Numbered from the stretch's first letter, positions 35,831 through 44,919 are shown. The stretch: DNA of 64,000 bases from Desulfurococcus sp. (GCA_026626905.1 JAPNUX010000008.1:62001-126000); one strand, 5' to 3'. Made by a program: numbers and translations. Notes: generated by a model from the sequence alone, not told the origin.

Positions 35831-35989
35831 ATGGCTAGATTTAAGCATGTAGCTAGAAAGCTCAGGCTTGCAGCAGCCTTCAAGTCAAATAGCCCGATAC
35901 CCGTATGGGTTACAATTAAAACGCGTTTAAGAGCTAGGAGAGGATTCAGGCTGAGAAACTGGAGGAGGAGTAAGCTTAAGAACATTTAG
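35831..35989 (+). CDS. rpl39e: 50S ribosomal protein L39e
   Basis: 52-aa basic protein beginning MARFKHVARKLRLAAAFKSN, followed by PIPVWVTIKTRLRARRGFR and a NWRRSKLKNI tail. These are the L39e hallmarks (AxxxxPVPxWV and HWRRsKL-type end). It lines the exit tunnel. Order PDCD5-L39e-L31e-aIF6 is conserved. Confidence 0.95.
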   Translation: MARFKHVARKLRLAAAFKSNSPIPVWVTIKTRLRARRGFRLRNWRRSKLKNI

Positions 35990-36002
35990 GGGGATATGAG
36001 CT

Positions 36003-36284
36003 ATGAGTGAGTCAAAGCAGGTGGAGAAGACAGTACACGTAATACCCTTAAAGAGAGTGTTCTTCGGGCGGAGATCCAATAGGGCTGATAGAGCTATTAG
36101 ATTGATAAGAAGGTATGTTGCCAGGCACTTCAAGGAAGCTGAGAGAATAATAATAGATCCAAGCGTTAACAGATATGTTTGGTCGAGGAGCCGTGAGAAG
36201 CCTCCGCGACGTGTACCTGTTGAGATTAGATTCGACAGGGAGAATAAGACTGCTAGAGTACTCTTGAAGAGAGTGAAGACTTAG
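36003..36284 (+). CDS. rpl31e: 50S ribosomal protein L31e
   Basis: 93-aa L31e. Features: TVHVIPLKRVFFGRRSNRAD, RAIRLIRRYVARHFKEAERI, and DPSVNRYVWSRSREKPPRRV. It sits near the tunnel exit. aIF6 follows after a short gap with a GGAGGGTGG site. Confidence 0.95.
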   Translation: MSESKQVEKTVHVIPLKRVFFGRRSNRADRAIRLIRRYVARHFKEAERIIIDPSVNRYVWSRSREKPPRRVPVEIRFDRENKTARVLLKRVKT

Positions 36285-36348
36285 CAGTAAACTTGTTATT
36301 TTAGATGCAATGTAAACACCATTTATAATGGATTGGAGGGTGGTTTTA

Positions 36349-37038
36349 TTGGAGATAGTGAGGATGAGCTTCCACGGCAACTCTAATATAGGTGTCTACG
36401 CTTACACTAATAATAAGGTGCTACTGCTACCTCCAGGCGTGGGTAGAAGCGACGTAGAGGAGCTTGTAAGCGTTCTAGGCGTTAAAGCAGCCCTTGAATC
36501 AAGGATTGCGGGAACTCCTTTGAATGGAGTTTTTATCGCTGGAAATGATAACGCGATAATACTACCTAGAATCGTGTTCGAGGATGAAGTAGAGTACCTG
36601 CGCAGCCAGCTGAAGGATCTAGGCGTCGACATAGCAGTACACGTATCCCGCTCACGCTACACAGCGCTGGGAAATCTTCTCGCATGCAATAACAAGGGTT
36701 GTATAGCCAGCCCTCTAATGGATAAAGAAGACTTGGAGGAAATCCGCAGTATAGTTGGAGTAGAGGTTATTCAAGCCCGCTTAATGAACATGGATATACC
36801 TGGAAGCATACTCGTTGTAAGTGATAGAGGTGGAGTAGTACACCCTGATGTAGACGACCAGAGCTTAGAGTCCATTCAAGAGATCCTCGCTGTGAGAGTT
36901 GAACGCGCAACAGTTAACGCCGGCATCCCCTTCGTGAAGAGTGGTTTATTAGCTAATAATCACGGTGTAGTCGTAGGAGGAAATACAACCGGACCCGAGA
37001 TACTTAGAGTGCGAAGAGGCTTCGGGGGTGGAGAGTAA
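36349..37038 (+). CDS. Translation initiation factor aIF6
   Basis: 229 aa. Anti-association factor that binds the 50S subunit; the fold is a five-fold repeat, visible as recurring NIGVYAYTNNKVLLLPPGV, GVFIAGNDNAIILPRIV, GCIASPLMDKEDLE, SILVVSDRGGVVHPDV. The frame opens at ATG 36328, but GGAGGGTGGTT precedes TTG 36349, which gives the standard MEI start. Overlaps L18a by 1 nt (TAATG). Confidence 0.94.
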   Translation: MEIVRMSFHGNSNIGVYAYTNNKVLLLPPGVGRSDVEELVSVLGVKAALESRIAGTPLNGVFIAGNDNAIILPRIVFEDEVEYLRSQLKDLGVDIAVHVSRSRYTALGNLLACNNKGCIASPLMDKEDLEEIRSIVGVEVIQARLMNMDIPGSILVVSDRGGVVHPDVDDQSLESIQEILAVRVERATVNAGIPFVKSGLLANNHGVVVGGNTTGPEILRVRRGFGGGE

Positions 37039-37298
37039 TGGAGGTTAAAACCTACAGGGTTACAGGCTACATGCTGGTGAGCCATGATAAATACCCTACA
37101 TGGCAGAAGTTCACGAAGGAGCTGAGGGGGATTAACGAGAAGGAGGTTCTCGAGAAGCTCTACTCGATACTAGGCAGCAACCACAAGTTGAAGAGGTATC
37201 ACATCAGAGTTGAGAGAATAGAGGAGATTGACCCGAGTGAAGCGAGAAGCCATTCTATAAGGCATATACTAAGCTTGGAGAGGATTGTAAAGCCATGA
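37038..37298 (+). CDS. rpl18a: 50S ribosomal protein L18a (L20e/LX)
   Basis: 86 aa. YRVTGYMLVSHDKYPTWQKF, TKELRGINEKEVLEKLYSIL and NHKLKRYHIRVERIEEIDPS are the LX hallmarks. Start ATG shares an A with the aIF6 stop. Prefoldin alpha overlaps its end by 4 nt. Confidence 0.93.
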   Translation: MEVKTYRVTGYMLVSHDKYPTWQKFTKELRGINEKEVLEKLYSILGSNHKLKRYHIRVERIEEIDPSEARSHSIRHILSLERIVKP

Positions 37299-37756
37299 GC
37301 GAGGATAGGAGCAAGGGGACTATCTCACTTGAGGAGATAGCTGCTAGAATCAACGAGCTAAGGGAGTACGCTAACATGCTGGCGTCAACTATTAACACCT
37401 ACGTCTCCCAGCAGAGGGAGCTCCAGCTAGCACTTGAAACCCTAAAGAACATGCCTGATGAAGGCGGATCGGGCTACGTGGTTATAGATCGGCTGTCAAC
37501 AGCTATGATACCAGCTACTATAAGTGAGGGCTGGAGTAAAAGCATCCTAGTACACCTGGGGCTAGGGTACTACTTGAAGACAGATAAGACGAGTGCATCT
37601 GAAATAATCTCTAAGAAGAGTAGTAGCCTCGAGAAGCTTATAGCTGAGCTTCAGAGAAGATATAGGGTAGTCGTAGAGGAGCTTGAAAAACTGCAGAGCA
37701 TTTTAACCCAGCTTACAGCTGGCGGGAGCAGGCTCGAGGAGACTAGTGGAGGATAA
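37295..37756 (+). CDS. pfdA: Prefoldin subunit alpha
   Basis: 153 aa. Two coiled-coil arms (residues about 8-50 and 105-145) around a beta hairpin region SGYVVIDRLSTAMIPATISE and SKSILVHLGLGYYLKTDK. Hexameric chaperone that hands unfolded proteins to the thermosome. The beta subunit is not in the window. ATG overlaps the L18a stop. Confidence 0.91.
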   Translation: MSEDRSKGTISLEEIAARINELREYANMLASTINTYVSQQRELQLALETLKNMPDEGGSGYVVIDRLSTAMIPATISEGWSKSILVHLGLGYYLKTDKTSASEIISKKSSSLEKLIAELQRRYRVVVEELEKLQSILTQLTAGGSRLEETSGG

Positions 37757-37762
37757 GGATAA

Positions 37763-38656
37763 TTGTTCAAGAAGCTTAAAGCTGTTTTCTCCAGGTTCAT
37801 TGAGACTGCATCAAGCTTCATATCCTCGAAGGAGAAGCTTCTAGAAGCTGTAGACGAGTTAAAACTAGAGCTTCTAGCAAACGATGTAGCCTACGAGGCA
37901 GCTGAGGATATAGCGTTAAAGCTAGCTAAGCTTATAGAAGAAGGCTCTATCAAGCGGAAAGAGGATCTCGTGAAAGCATTGAAAACCATACTCCTAGGGT
38001 ACTTTGAGGGGCTAGGCAACCTGGACCTGGTATCCATGGCTGCAGCAAGACCCCCACTTAAAGTAGTCTTCCTCGGCGTGAACGGGGTCGGCAAGACCAC
38101 AACGATCGCTAAGATAGCAGTCTACATGCGTGACAACGGGTTTAAACCCTTAATGATTGCTGCTGACACTTTCAGAGCCGGGGCTCAGGAGCAGCTTAAA
38201 GTACACTCTGAGAGAACAGGGATACCTGTGTTCACAGGCAGGTATGGCTCAGATCCAGCTGCACTAGCATACGATGCAATCAAATACGGGTTGAACAGGG
38301 GCTTCAACGTCTTCCTCGTGGATACTGCTGGTAGAATGCACGTAGACGTGGATTTAATCGGGGAGTTGAAGAAGATTGTGAGAGTAGTAAAGCCCGACGT
38401 GAAGATCCTGGTTGTAGACGCTTTAACAGGTAATGATGCATTAGAGCAAGCTAGATTCTTCAATGAAGCCGTCGGGGTAGATGGTGTTGTGGTAGCGAAA
38501 GTCGACGCTTACGAGGAGGGCGGGGTTCCATTAAGCATAGCTTACATCTTGAGAAAACCCATAATCTTCATCGGTGTAGGCCAGGACTACAAGGATTTAA
38601 AGCCTTTTAATCCATCCGAGTATGTCGACAGGATCATCTCTGCTTACAGCGAGTAG
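37763..38656 (+). CDS. ftsY: Signal recognition particle receptor FtsY
   Basis: 297 aa. N domain (residues about 1-85) then SRP-type GTPase: G1 LGVNGVGKTTTIAKIA, G2 region DTFRAGAQEQLKVHSERTG, G3 VFLVDTAGRMHVD, G4-like VAKVDAYEEGG, and closing loop IFIGVGQDYKDLKPF. It lacks the long acidic A domain, as usual in archaea. TTG start, 6 nt after prefoldin; followed immediately by secE. Confidence 0.96.
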   Translation: MFKKLKAVFSRFIETASSFISSKEKLLEAVDELKLELLANDVAYEAAEDIALKLAKLIEEGSIKRKEDLVKALKTILLGYFEGLGNLDLVSMAAARPPLKVVFLGVNGVGKTTTIAKIAVYMRDNGFKPLMIAADTFRAGAQEQLKVHSERTGIPVFTGRYGSDPAALAYDAIKYGLNRGFNVFLVDTAGRMHVDVDLIGELKKIVRVVKPDVKILVVDALTGNDALEQARFFNEAVGVDGVVVAKVDAYEEGGVPLSIAYILRKPIIFIGVGQDYKDLKPFNPSEYVDRIISAYSE

Positions 38657-38845
38657 GTGTTTGAATTGAATCTTAGGGAGCTAGTAGACTCGTGGAGGAA
38701 GATTTTAGCTATTGCTGTGAAGCCTGAGCCAGACGAGTACTTAACTATACTGAAGATTAGCCTTCTAGGCCTCGCTCTAGTTGGAGGAATAGCTTTCGCT
38801 ATAAGAATGATATTCTACACGTTCCTCTATCCCTACACGGGGTGA
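38657..38845 (+). CDS. secE: Protein translocase subunit SecE (Sec61 gamma)
   Basis: 62 aa (59 if TTG 38666 is the start). Amphipathic N-terminal helix LRELVDSWRKILAIAVKPEP followed by one TM span (about residues 33-56), the Sec61-gamma layout. A GGTG site at 38656-38659 favours TTG 38666. Position before Spt5 and L11 is the common archaeal arrangement. Confidence 0.93.
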   Translation: MFELNLRELVDSWRKILAIAVKPEPDEYLTILKISLLGLALVGGIAFAIRMIFYTFLYPYTG

Positions 38846-39342
38846 AGCTTTTGGCTGAGCAGGAGGGCCAGGATACCAGAGAAGTTAAGGTGTACGCTGT
38901 GAGGACAACTCTAGGTAGAGAGCTCGATGTAGCTTTAATCATGAGCACTAGGGTTGAAGAGAAGCTTTCAAGAGGCGAGGAGACTAGTGTCCGAGGGATA
39001 ATTATACCTCCAGGTGTTAGAGGCTACGTGTTTATAGAGCTGGAAAAACTTAGCGAGCTCTACAGTCTAATAGCAGACATAAAGTACGTTAAAAGCGGGA
39101 GACCGGTGAAGGTATCCTTCGAGGAGCTTGAGAGAATGCTTAAACCTAAACCCGTCATCGAGGAACTTAACGTCGGGGATGTAGTCGAGATAACTAGAGG
39201 CCCCTTTAGAGGAATGTATGCTAGAGTATCTAGTATAGATAAGAATAAAAACATGCTCACAGTGAACATTTTAGAGGCTGCTTTCACAATACCCATAACT
39301 ATTCCAGGTGATTACGTGAGGAAGACAAGTAAGGGTGCGTAG
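38842..39342 (+). CDS. spt5: Transcription elongation factor Spt5 (NusG)
   Basis: 166 aa (163 from TTG 38851). NGN domain (KVYAVRTTLGRELDVALIMS, GVRGYVFIELEKLSELYSLI) then a KOW domain (NVGDVVEITRGPFRGMYARV). Binds the RNA polymerase clamp and promotes elongation. GTG 38842 overlaps the secE stop by 4 nt. L11 follows after 2 nt. Confidence 0.94.
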   Translation: MKLLAEQEGQDTREVKVYAVRTTLGRELDVALIMSTRVEEKLSRGEETSVRGIIIPPGVRGYVFIELEKLSELYSLIADIKYVKSGRPVKVSFEELERMLKPKPVIEELNVGDVVEITRGPFRGMYARVSSIDKNKNMLTVNILEAAFTIPITIPGDYVRKTSKGA

Positions 39343-39344
39343 AA

Positions 39345-39857
39345 ATGGTGGAGAAGACTATAAGAGTCATGGTGGAAGGAGGGCGGGCGACACCAGGGCC
39401 TCCACTAGGCCCTACTCTCTCCCCATACAAGCTGAATATTCAAGAAGTTGTTAAAGCAATCAACGATGCTACAAGAGACTTCGAGGGGCTTACAGTCCCA
39501 GTAGAGATAGTAATCGATACTGAGACGAAGAAGTTCCAGGTGCGAGTCGGGATACCTACAACTACAGCCCTCTTAATGAAGGAGGCTGGCGTCAAGCAGC
39601 CTACAGGGGATCCAGGCCACCAGAAGATAGGTAATATAAGCTTCGAGCAGGCGGTGAAAATCGCTATACTCAAGAAGGATTCACTGACAGCTAAGACACT
39701 TAAAGCGGCGGTTAAAACTATTCTAGGATCGGCTAGATCAATCGGGATAACTGTTGACGGAAAGGATCCAAGAGAAATACAGAAGCTGATTGATACTGGT
39801 GCATACGATGAAATACTCTCAAAGTACGAGGAGGAGTGGAGTAAAGGTGGTGGGTGA
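39345..39857 (+). CDS. rpl11: 50S ribosomal protein L11
   Basis: 170 aa. MVEKTIRVMVEGGRATPGPP with LGPTLSPYKLN, then KEAGVKQPTGDPGHQKIGNI and VKTILGSARSIGITVDGKDP. Forms the GTPase-associated centre with 23S rRNA. First of L11-L1-L10-L12; the stop overlaps the L1 ATG by 1 nt. Confidence 0.97.
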   Translation: MVEKTIRVMVEGGRATPGPPLGPTLSPYKLNIQEVVKAINDATRDFEGLTVPVEIVIDTETKKFQVRVGIPTTTALLMKEAGVKQPTGDPGHQKIGNISFEQAVKIAILKKDSLTAKTLKAAVKTILGSARSIGITVDGKDPREIQKLIDTGAYDEILSKYEEEWSKGGG

Positions 39858-40498
39858 TGCCAGCCTACACGCGTGAAACCATAGTGAACGCTATAGAGAA
39901 AGCCTTAAAGCTAGGCGGAGAACGGGGATTCAAGCAGAGCGTGGAGATGGTAGTAGTGCTTAAGGATATCGATGTTAAAGGGCAGGCTGGGAGAATAAGG
40001 GAGTACGTAGTGCTACCTAAGGGTAGAGGGAAGGAGAGAAGTATCTGTGTTGTAGCAGACGGCGAGATAGCTGTGAAAGCCCGTGAAGCCGGGGCGAGAA
40101 TCGTGCTGACAAGCCAGGATCTACAAGGTTTAACCAAGAAGCAGGCTAAGAAGATAGTGGATCAATGCGACTGGATACTTGTAAGAACAGACTTAATGTC
40201 CCTGGTGGGGCGCACTCTAGGCCCAGCAATGGGTCCAAGGGGGAAGGCACCAGTGCCTCTACCAGCATCAGCTGACATAGCTGGATTAATCAAGAGGTAC
40301 GCTAATACAGTTGTTGTTAGAGTCAAGGATCAACCCCAAGTAATGACTTCAATCGGTGCAGCAGATATGAGTCCAAGCGACCTAGCTGATAACGCTCTAG
40401 CAGTACTCTCCACTCTAGAGTCAAAGCTACCCTCAGGGGTAGCTAATATTCGTAAAGTAGTATTCAAGACTACAATGGGGATGCCGGTGGAGGTGTAG
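39857..40498 (+). CDS. rpl1: 50S ribosomal protein L1
   Basis: 213 aa. L1 stalk protein. KGRGKERSICVVADGEIAVK, GRTLGPAMGPRGKAPVPLP and the C-terminal SKLPSGVANIRKVVFKTTMG are diagnostic. GTG 39854 is also in frame; ATG 39857 overlapping the L11 stop as TGATG is preferred. Archaeal L1 often represses its own message; no obvious mimic was seen in this short junction. Confidence 0.96.
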   Translation: MPAYTRETIVNAIEKALKLGGERGFKQSVEMVVVLKDIDVKGQAGRIREYVVLPKGRGKERSICVVADGEIAVKAREAGARIVLTSQDLQGLTKKQAKKIVDQCDWILVRTDLMSLVGRTLGPAMGPRGKAPVPLPASADIAGLIKRYANTVVVRVKDQPQVMTSIGAADMSPSDLADNALAVLSTLESKLPSGVANIRKVVFKTTMGMPVEV

Positions 40499-40502
40499 TT
40501 CC

Positions 40503-41501
40503 ATGAAAGCTTTAACAAGGGAGCTGCCTGAGTGGAAAGTCAAGCTTGTAGACGAGCTCGCAGAGCAGGCTAGGAGGTACAGGACTATACTAATAGCTGA
40601 TGTGACAGGGATACCGGCAAGCCACATACAAATGCTGAGGAAGAAGCTACATGGGAAAGCTGTTCTAAAAGTCGTTAAGCCTAAACTGCTAGGAATAGCT
40701 TTAAGGAAAGCTGGAATAGACTCGAGCTTATTCGAGGGTCACTTAACAGGCCAGCTTCTAGCCATATTCACAGATCTCAATCCATTCGAGCTGACACTAA
40801 TGATGGATAAACTTGTGACGAGAACCTACTTTAAGCCCGGGGAGAAGACTCCCGTAGATATCGTTATACCAGAAGGTAATACTGGTATCCCGCCCGGCCC
40901 AATGCTAAGCGTGTTCGGGAAGCTGAAGATACCGACGAAGGTTCAAGGCAACGTCATCTATGTGGCAAAGGATACTACGGTAGCTAAGTCAGGCGACGTA
41001 GTCTCTAGTGAGCTGGCAAGCCTCCTCCAGAAGCTCGGCTTAGCTTTAAAGGAGATAAAGCTGAGACCTAAGCTCGCTTATGATGGAATCCTGATACCAG
41101 GCGATAAGCTGATATTAAACCTAAAGGAGTACGAGGACGAGGTAGCCTCAGCCCACCTCGATGCATTAAAGATAGCTGTTGAAATAGCGCTCCCAGACCC
41201 CGCGGTCCTACCGTTAACTATAAGCAGGGCTCACAGGCAGGCAGTAGCATTAGCTGTGGAAGCAGGCTTTACAACACCAGAGACCATTGAAGCCGTGCTG
41301 CTGGCAGCTATTGCGAAAGCAAACGCTTTAGCTGCTGAGGTAGCCAGGCTCTCCCCGGAGCTAGGTATTGAGGTGAAGCAGGCTCCAGCTACACCCGCTG
41401 CTTCAACTACCAGCAGCGAGAAGAAAGGGGAGGAGAAAGAAGAGTCTAAGGAGCTTAGTGAGGAAGCACTCTCAGAAGGCTTCTCAGCACTCTTCGGTTA
41501 G
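40503..41501 (+). CDS. rpl10: 50S ribosomal protein L10 (P0)
   Basis: 332 aa. Stalk base protein: N-terminal 23S-binding domain (YRTILIADVTGIPASHIQML, FKPGEKTPVDIVIPEGNTGI) and C-terminal helical spine binding L12 dimers, ending in the acidic SEEALSEGFSALFG tail. The last 72 nt before the stop are identical to the 3' end of the L12 gene. Confidence 0.96.
   Translation: MKALTRELPEWKVKLVDELAEQARRYRTILIADVTGIPASHIQMLRKKLHGKAVLKVVKPKLLGIALRKAGIDSSLFEGHLTGQLLAIFTDLNPFELTLMMDKLVTRTYFKPGEKTPVDIVIPEGNTGIPPGPMLSVFGKLKIPTKVQGNVIYVAKDTTVAKSGDVVSSELASLLQKLGLALKEIKLRPKLAYDGILIPGDKLILNLKEYEDEVASAHLDALKIAVEIALPDPAVLPLTISRAHRQAVALAVEAGFTTPETIEAVLLAAIAKANALAAEVARLSPELGIEVKQAPATPAASTTSSEKKGEEKEESKELSEEALSEGFSALFG
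41429..41500 (+). repeat. 72-nt segment of L10 identical to the 3' end of L12 (41858-41929)
   Basis: From GGAGGAGAAAG to the first two bases of the stop codon, both genes are identical at every position, including third bases; ten more bases match upstream beyond one mismatch. Encodes the acidic tail that recruits translation factors. Identity at silent sites suggests recent gene conversion. Confidence 0.9.
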
Positions 41502-41569
41502 AAGCCTCTCTGCCCTCCGCCTTAACACCACTACTCGCTTCATTGAAGCTTTAAAAGTCCCTTTTAAGC

Positions 41570-41577
41570 TTATAATA
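41570..41577 (+). promoter_or_regulatory. Internal promoter (TATA box) for L12
   Basis: TTATAATA preceded by TTTTAAGC, about 37 bp before the L12 start codon. It would give a transcript starting near 41599, just before the GGTGGTGAGGT ribosome site, letting stalk protein be made in excess. Confidence 0.5.
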
Positions 41578-41609
41578 CGCCAGTGCTTTAGTTGGGGAGG
41601 TGGTGAGGT

Positions 41610-41930
41610 ATAGAATACATATATGCATCCCTACTACTGTACAAGGCTGGAAAAGAGATAAGCGAGGAGAACGTGAAGAAAGTGCTCGAGGCAGCTGGAG
41701 TTCAAGTCGATGAAGTAAGAGTTAAATCTCTTGTAGCAGCAATAAAGAACATTGATATAGCTAAAGTACTAGAGCAGGCATCTATAGCACCTGTAGCAGC
41801 AGCCCCGGTTCAAGCTGCACCAGCGGCGGCAGCACCTGCTGGCGGAGAGAAGAAAGAGGAGGAGAAAGAAGAGTCTAAGGAGCTTAGTGAGGAAGCACTC
41901 TCAGAAGGCTTCTCAGCACTCTTCGGTTAA
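41610..41930 (+). CDS. rpl12: 50S ribosomal protein L12 (P1), AUA start codon
   Basis: 106 aa. N-terminal dimerisation region read from ATA 41610: (M)EYIYASLLLYKAGKEISEEN, then VKKVLEAAGVQVDEVRVKSL, an Ala-rich hinge and the SEEALSEGFSALFG tail. The conserved crenarchaeal start MEYIYASLLL requires codon ATA; the in-frame codons upstream are GGT and a TGA stop (41604-41606). The strong Shine-Dalgarno GGAGGTGGTGAGG at 41596-41608 is placed correctly for 41610. The first ordinary start, GTG 41673, would remove the first 21 residues of the dimer domain. Confidence 0.88.
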   Translation: MEYIYASLLLYKAGKEISEENVKKVLEAAGVQVDEVRVKSLVAAIKNIDIAKVLEQASIAPVAAAPVQAAPAAAAPAGGEKKEEEKEESKELSEEALSEGFSALFG

Positions 41931-42030
41931 ACCACTTGGAATCCAGCTTGGTTTAGCTATTAATGTTTTTATAGCTACTTACGTTGAATCACAGTGTAAT
42001 CTGGAATCCATTGGTTAAGGGTTTTTGATC

Positions 42031-44751
42031 ATGAGTGATGCAAACTTAGAGTATCTACGAAGATATGGCTTCGAGAGGTATAAGTGCAGGAAGTGCGAGG
42101 GAGTAATATGGAGCAGGGTACCGAGGGAGACGTGCCCTGACATACCCTGCAGTAAATACGAGTTTCTCTACAAGGACTACAAGCGTGTGAGGCCTTTAAG
42201 CCTCCAGGAGGTTAGGGATAAATTCATAGGGTTTCTTAAATCAAGAGGGCATGGTGTAGTAGACCCCTACCCTGTTCTAGCTAGGTGGAGGAACGACTTA
42301 TACCTCACTATAGCCTCAATAGTAGTCTTTCAGCCAGCGGTCACAGACGGCATAGTTGACCCGCCGTTCAATCCGCTCGTCATAATCCAGCCTTCTGTGA
42401 GGCTCAGCGATATAGATAACGTGGGGTTGACTTTCGGAAGACATTTAACAAGCTTTGAAATGGGGGGTATGCACGCTTTCAACAAGCCGGGTAAATTCGT
42501 CTACTGGTCTGAGGGAATACTCGAGAATACAGTAGACTTCTTCACAAAGGAGATAGGCATAGACCTAGACGACCTGGTCTTCAAGGAGGGCTGGTGGGAG
42601 GGGGGTGGCAACGCCGGGCCAGCTCCCGAGGTACTAGTAGATGGCATGGAGCTAGCTACACTAGTACACATGAAGTACAAGGTTGTAGACGGCAAGTATA
42701 TTGATAACCCTGTCCTGGTAGTCGACTGCGGCTACGGTATTGAGAGAATAGCCTGGTTTACTCAGAGGACTCCTACAGGCTTCCACGCTGTGTACGGGAG
42801 GTTAGTCAACGAGTACAAGAATGTGCTTGGAGTCGAGGAGCCAGACTACGATCTACTGAAGAAGACAGTCTACATGCTCAGCGATAGAGAAGTGAAGAGC
42901 ATTCAGGAGTACGAGAGGCTTATACGGGAGCTCGGCTTCACCGATAATGTCGGTGAATTCGTTAAAACAGTATACTTGTACAGCACGCTGGATCACGCGA
43001 GGACAATAGGCTTAATGCTCTCTGATGGCATTGTACCCTCGAACACCGGGGAAGGGTATCTCGCTAGACTAGTAATCAGAAGAATGCTTAGAAACCTCGT
43101 GAAGCTCGGTGTTGAGCCCAGCCGGCTCGTAGACGTAGCCCAGGAGCTGCTTGACAGGCAAGTGAAGTACTGGAAGGGCGACTACATCTACGGTAAGCTT
43201 GAAAAGCATAGAGACTACATTACTGATGTAATAGCTGTTGAAGCAGGCAAGTTTATTGATGCAGTAAGCCGTGGTATAGATGTCGTGGAGAGACTTCTGA
43301 AGAAGGGGAAGGGGCTTTCAGCAGACGACTTGATAACAATCTACGATTCCTACGGTATCCCGCCTGAACTTGTAGCCGAGAAAGCTGGAGAACACGGTAT
43401 TAAAGTAGAGGTACCCGGAGACTTCTACTCTAGGATAGCTCAAAGACACTCTTCACCCTCAACACTTGTAAAAGAAAAAGAGCACGAGCTCCCAGCTGAT
43501 GTAGTTAAATGGGCTTCAAGTTTCCCTGCAACACGTAGAATCTTCCATGAGAACCCGTATCAAACCACATGTGAGGCTAGAGTTCTAGGAGTCATGGGGA
43601 GGTACATAGTACTGGATGGAACCGTAATGTACCCGTGGGCTGGCGGGCAGGACCATGATACAGGCTTCATAGAGGTGGATGGCAGAAGGTATACTGTCGA
43701 GTACGTCGGTAAGGTCGGCGATGTAATAGTGCATGTATTAAAGGAGCCCCCTGAGATCACGGAGGGCAAGGTAGTGAGAGTCCTAGTAGACTGGTATAGA
43801 AGGTATAGGTTGATGAAGCATCACACAGCAACACACATAGTGCTTGCAGCAGCCCGTGCTGTTCTAGGCAGCCATGTATGGCAGGCTGGAGCTGAGAAGA
43901 CTGTTGAGAAGGCTAGACTAGATATCACTCACCACAAGTCTCTTACACAGGAGGAGGTAGAACGCATAGAGGACTTAGCTAACAGGATCGTGGAGGATAG
44001 AGTAAACCTAGTCTTCCACGAGATGAATAGGTTTGAAGCTGAAGCTAGATACGGGCTTAGAATATACCAGGGTGGAGCCACGTACACCCCGATCCTCAGG
44101 ATAGTGGAGATACCTGGCTGGGATGCACAGGCGTGCTTCGGTACTCACGTATACAATACAGCAGAGGTCGGGGGAATCAAGATAATCAACGCTGAGAGAA
44201 TACAGGATGGTGTTATAAGACTAGAATTCACGGCTTCAACCAGGCTTGTAGAGCAGATGCGGCTGCAAGCCGAGGAGAGAAGAAAAGTACTGTCAATCCT
44301 AGGCAGCAGCCAAGGTGATCTAGTCTCAGCTGCAGGCAAGATAGCCAGGGATTACGCTGAATCCAGGAGGCTCTTAGACGAGTATAGGAGTCTACTGGCT
44401 GGAATACTCACTTCTAAAGCTCTATCAAGTAGAACCGAGATATGCGGTCTAGAAGCCGTGTATCTAAAGCTACCACTAGTAGATGAGAAGCTTGTGAGAA
44501 AGCTTCTCGAGGACCTCTCACTAAAGCACGGCTTACTCACAGTAATAGAAGCAGGGGATTTAATTGAGATAGCCGTGAAACCAGAGAAAGCATTAGAGAG
44601 AAACCTGGATCTAAGAAGAACTGCTAGGAAGCTAGTAGAGAAGGGTTTAAGAGGAGGAGGCAGGCAGGATCATGTAGCCTTAAAGAAGACACGTGAACTC
44701 AGCGAGGAGGAGATTCTAAGCGAGCTGAAAGCCTCACTGTGCACCACGTAA
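42031..44751 (+). CDS. alaS: Alanyl-tRNA synthetase
   Basis: 906 aa (TTG 42025 is also in frame). Archaeal form: N-terminal CRKCEGVIWSRVPRETCPDI with Cys pairs, class II aminoacylation domain (HLTSFEMGGMHAFNK, KEGWWEGGGNAGPAPEVLV), editing domain zinc ligands in HHTATHIVLAAAR and ACFGTHVYNTAEVGG, and a C-Ala region ending KGLRGGGRQDHVALKKT. A TTTTTATAG box at about 41966-41974 suggests its own promoter. Confidence 0.96.
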   Translation: MSDANLEYLRRYGFERYKCRKCEGVIWSRVPRETCPDIPCSKYEFLYKDYKRVRPLSLQEVRDKFIGFLKSRGHGVVDPYPVLARWRNDLYLTIASIVVFQPAVTDGIVDPPFNPLVIIQPSVRLSDIDNVGLTFGRHLTSFEMGGMHAFNKPGKFVYWSEGILENTVDFFTKEIGIDLDDLVFKEGWWEGGGNAGPAPEVLVDGMELATLVHMKYKVVDGKYIDNPVLVVDCGYGIERIAWFTQRTPTGFHAVYGRLVNEYKNVLGVEEPDYDLLKKTVYMLSDREVKSIQEYERLIRELGFTDNVGEFVKTVYLYSTLDHARTIGLMLSDGIVPSNTGEGYLARLVIRRMLRNLVKLGVEPSRLVDVAQELLDRQVKYWKGDYIYGKLEKHRDYITDVIAVEAGKFIDAVSRGIDVVERLLKKGKGLSADDLITIYDSYGIPPELVAEKAGEHGIKVEVPGDFYSRIAQRHSSPSTLVKEKEHELPADVVKWASSFPATRRIFHENPYQTTCEARVLGVMGRYIVLDGTVMYPWAGGQDHDTGFIEVDGRRYTVEYVGKVGDVIVHVLKEPPEITEGKVVRVLVDWYRRYRLMKHHTATHIVLAAARAVLGSHVWQAGAEKTVEKARLDITHHKSLTQEEVERIEDLANRIVEDRVNLVFHEMNRFEAEARYGLRIYQGGATYTPILRIVEIPGWDAQACFGTHVYNTAEVGGIKIINAERIQDGVIRLEFTASTRLVEQMRLQAEERRKVLSILGSSQGDLVSAAGKIARDYAESRRLLDEYRSLLAGILTSKALSSRTEICGLEAVYLKLPLVDEKLVRKLLEDLSLKHGLLTVIEAGDLIEIAVKPEKALERNLDLRRTARKLVEKGLRGGGRQDHVALKKTRELSEEEILSELKASLCTT

Positions 44752-44919
44752 ACCACCCCATTAGAATAACCTCTTATTTCTCAACTAGAAGCCACCCTCT
44801 TCTCTACCTCCAGCTAAGTCAAGTCGTGGAAAGACCCAAGTTAATCCTCCAGCCCGACTCCCCCAGCGCTAATAAAATAAAATATAATACCCTCACGTAT
44901 TAATTACAATACCTACCAG

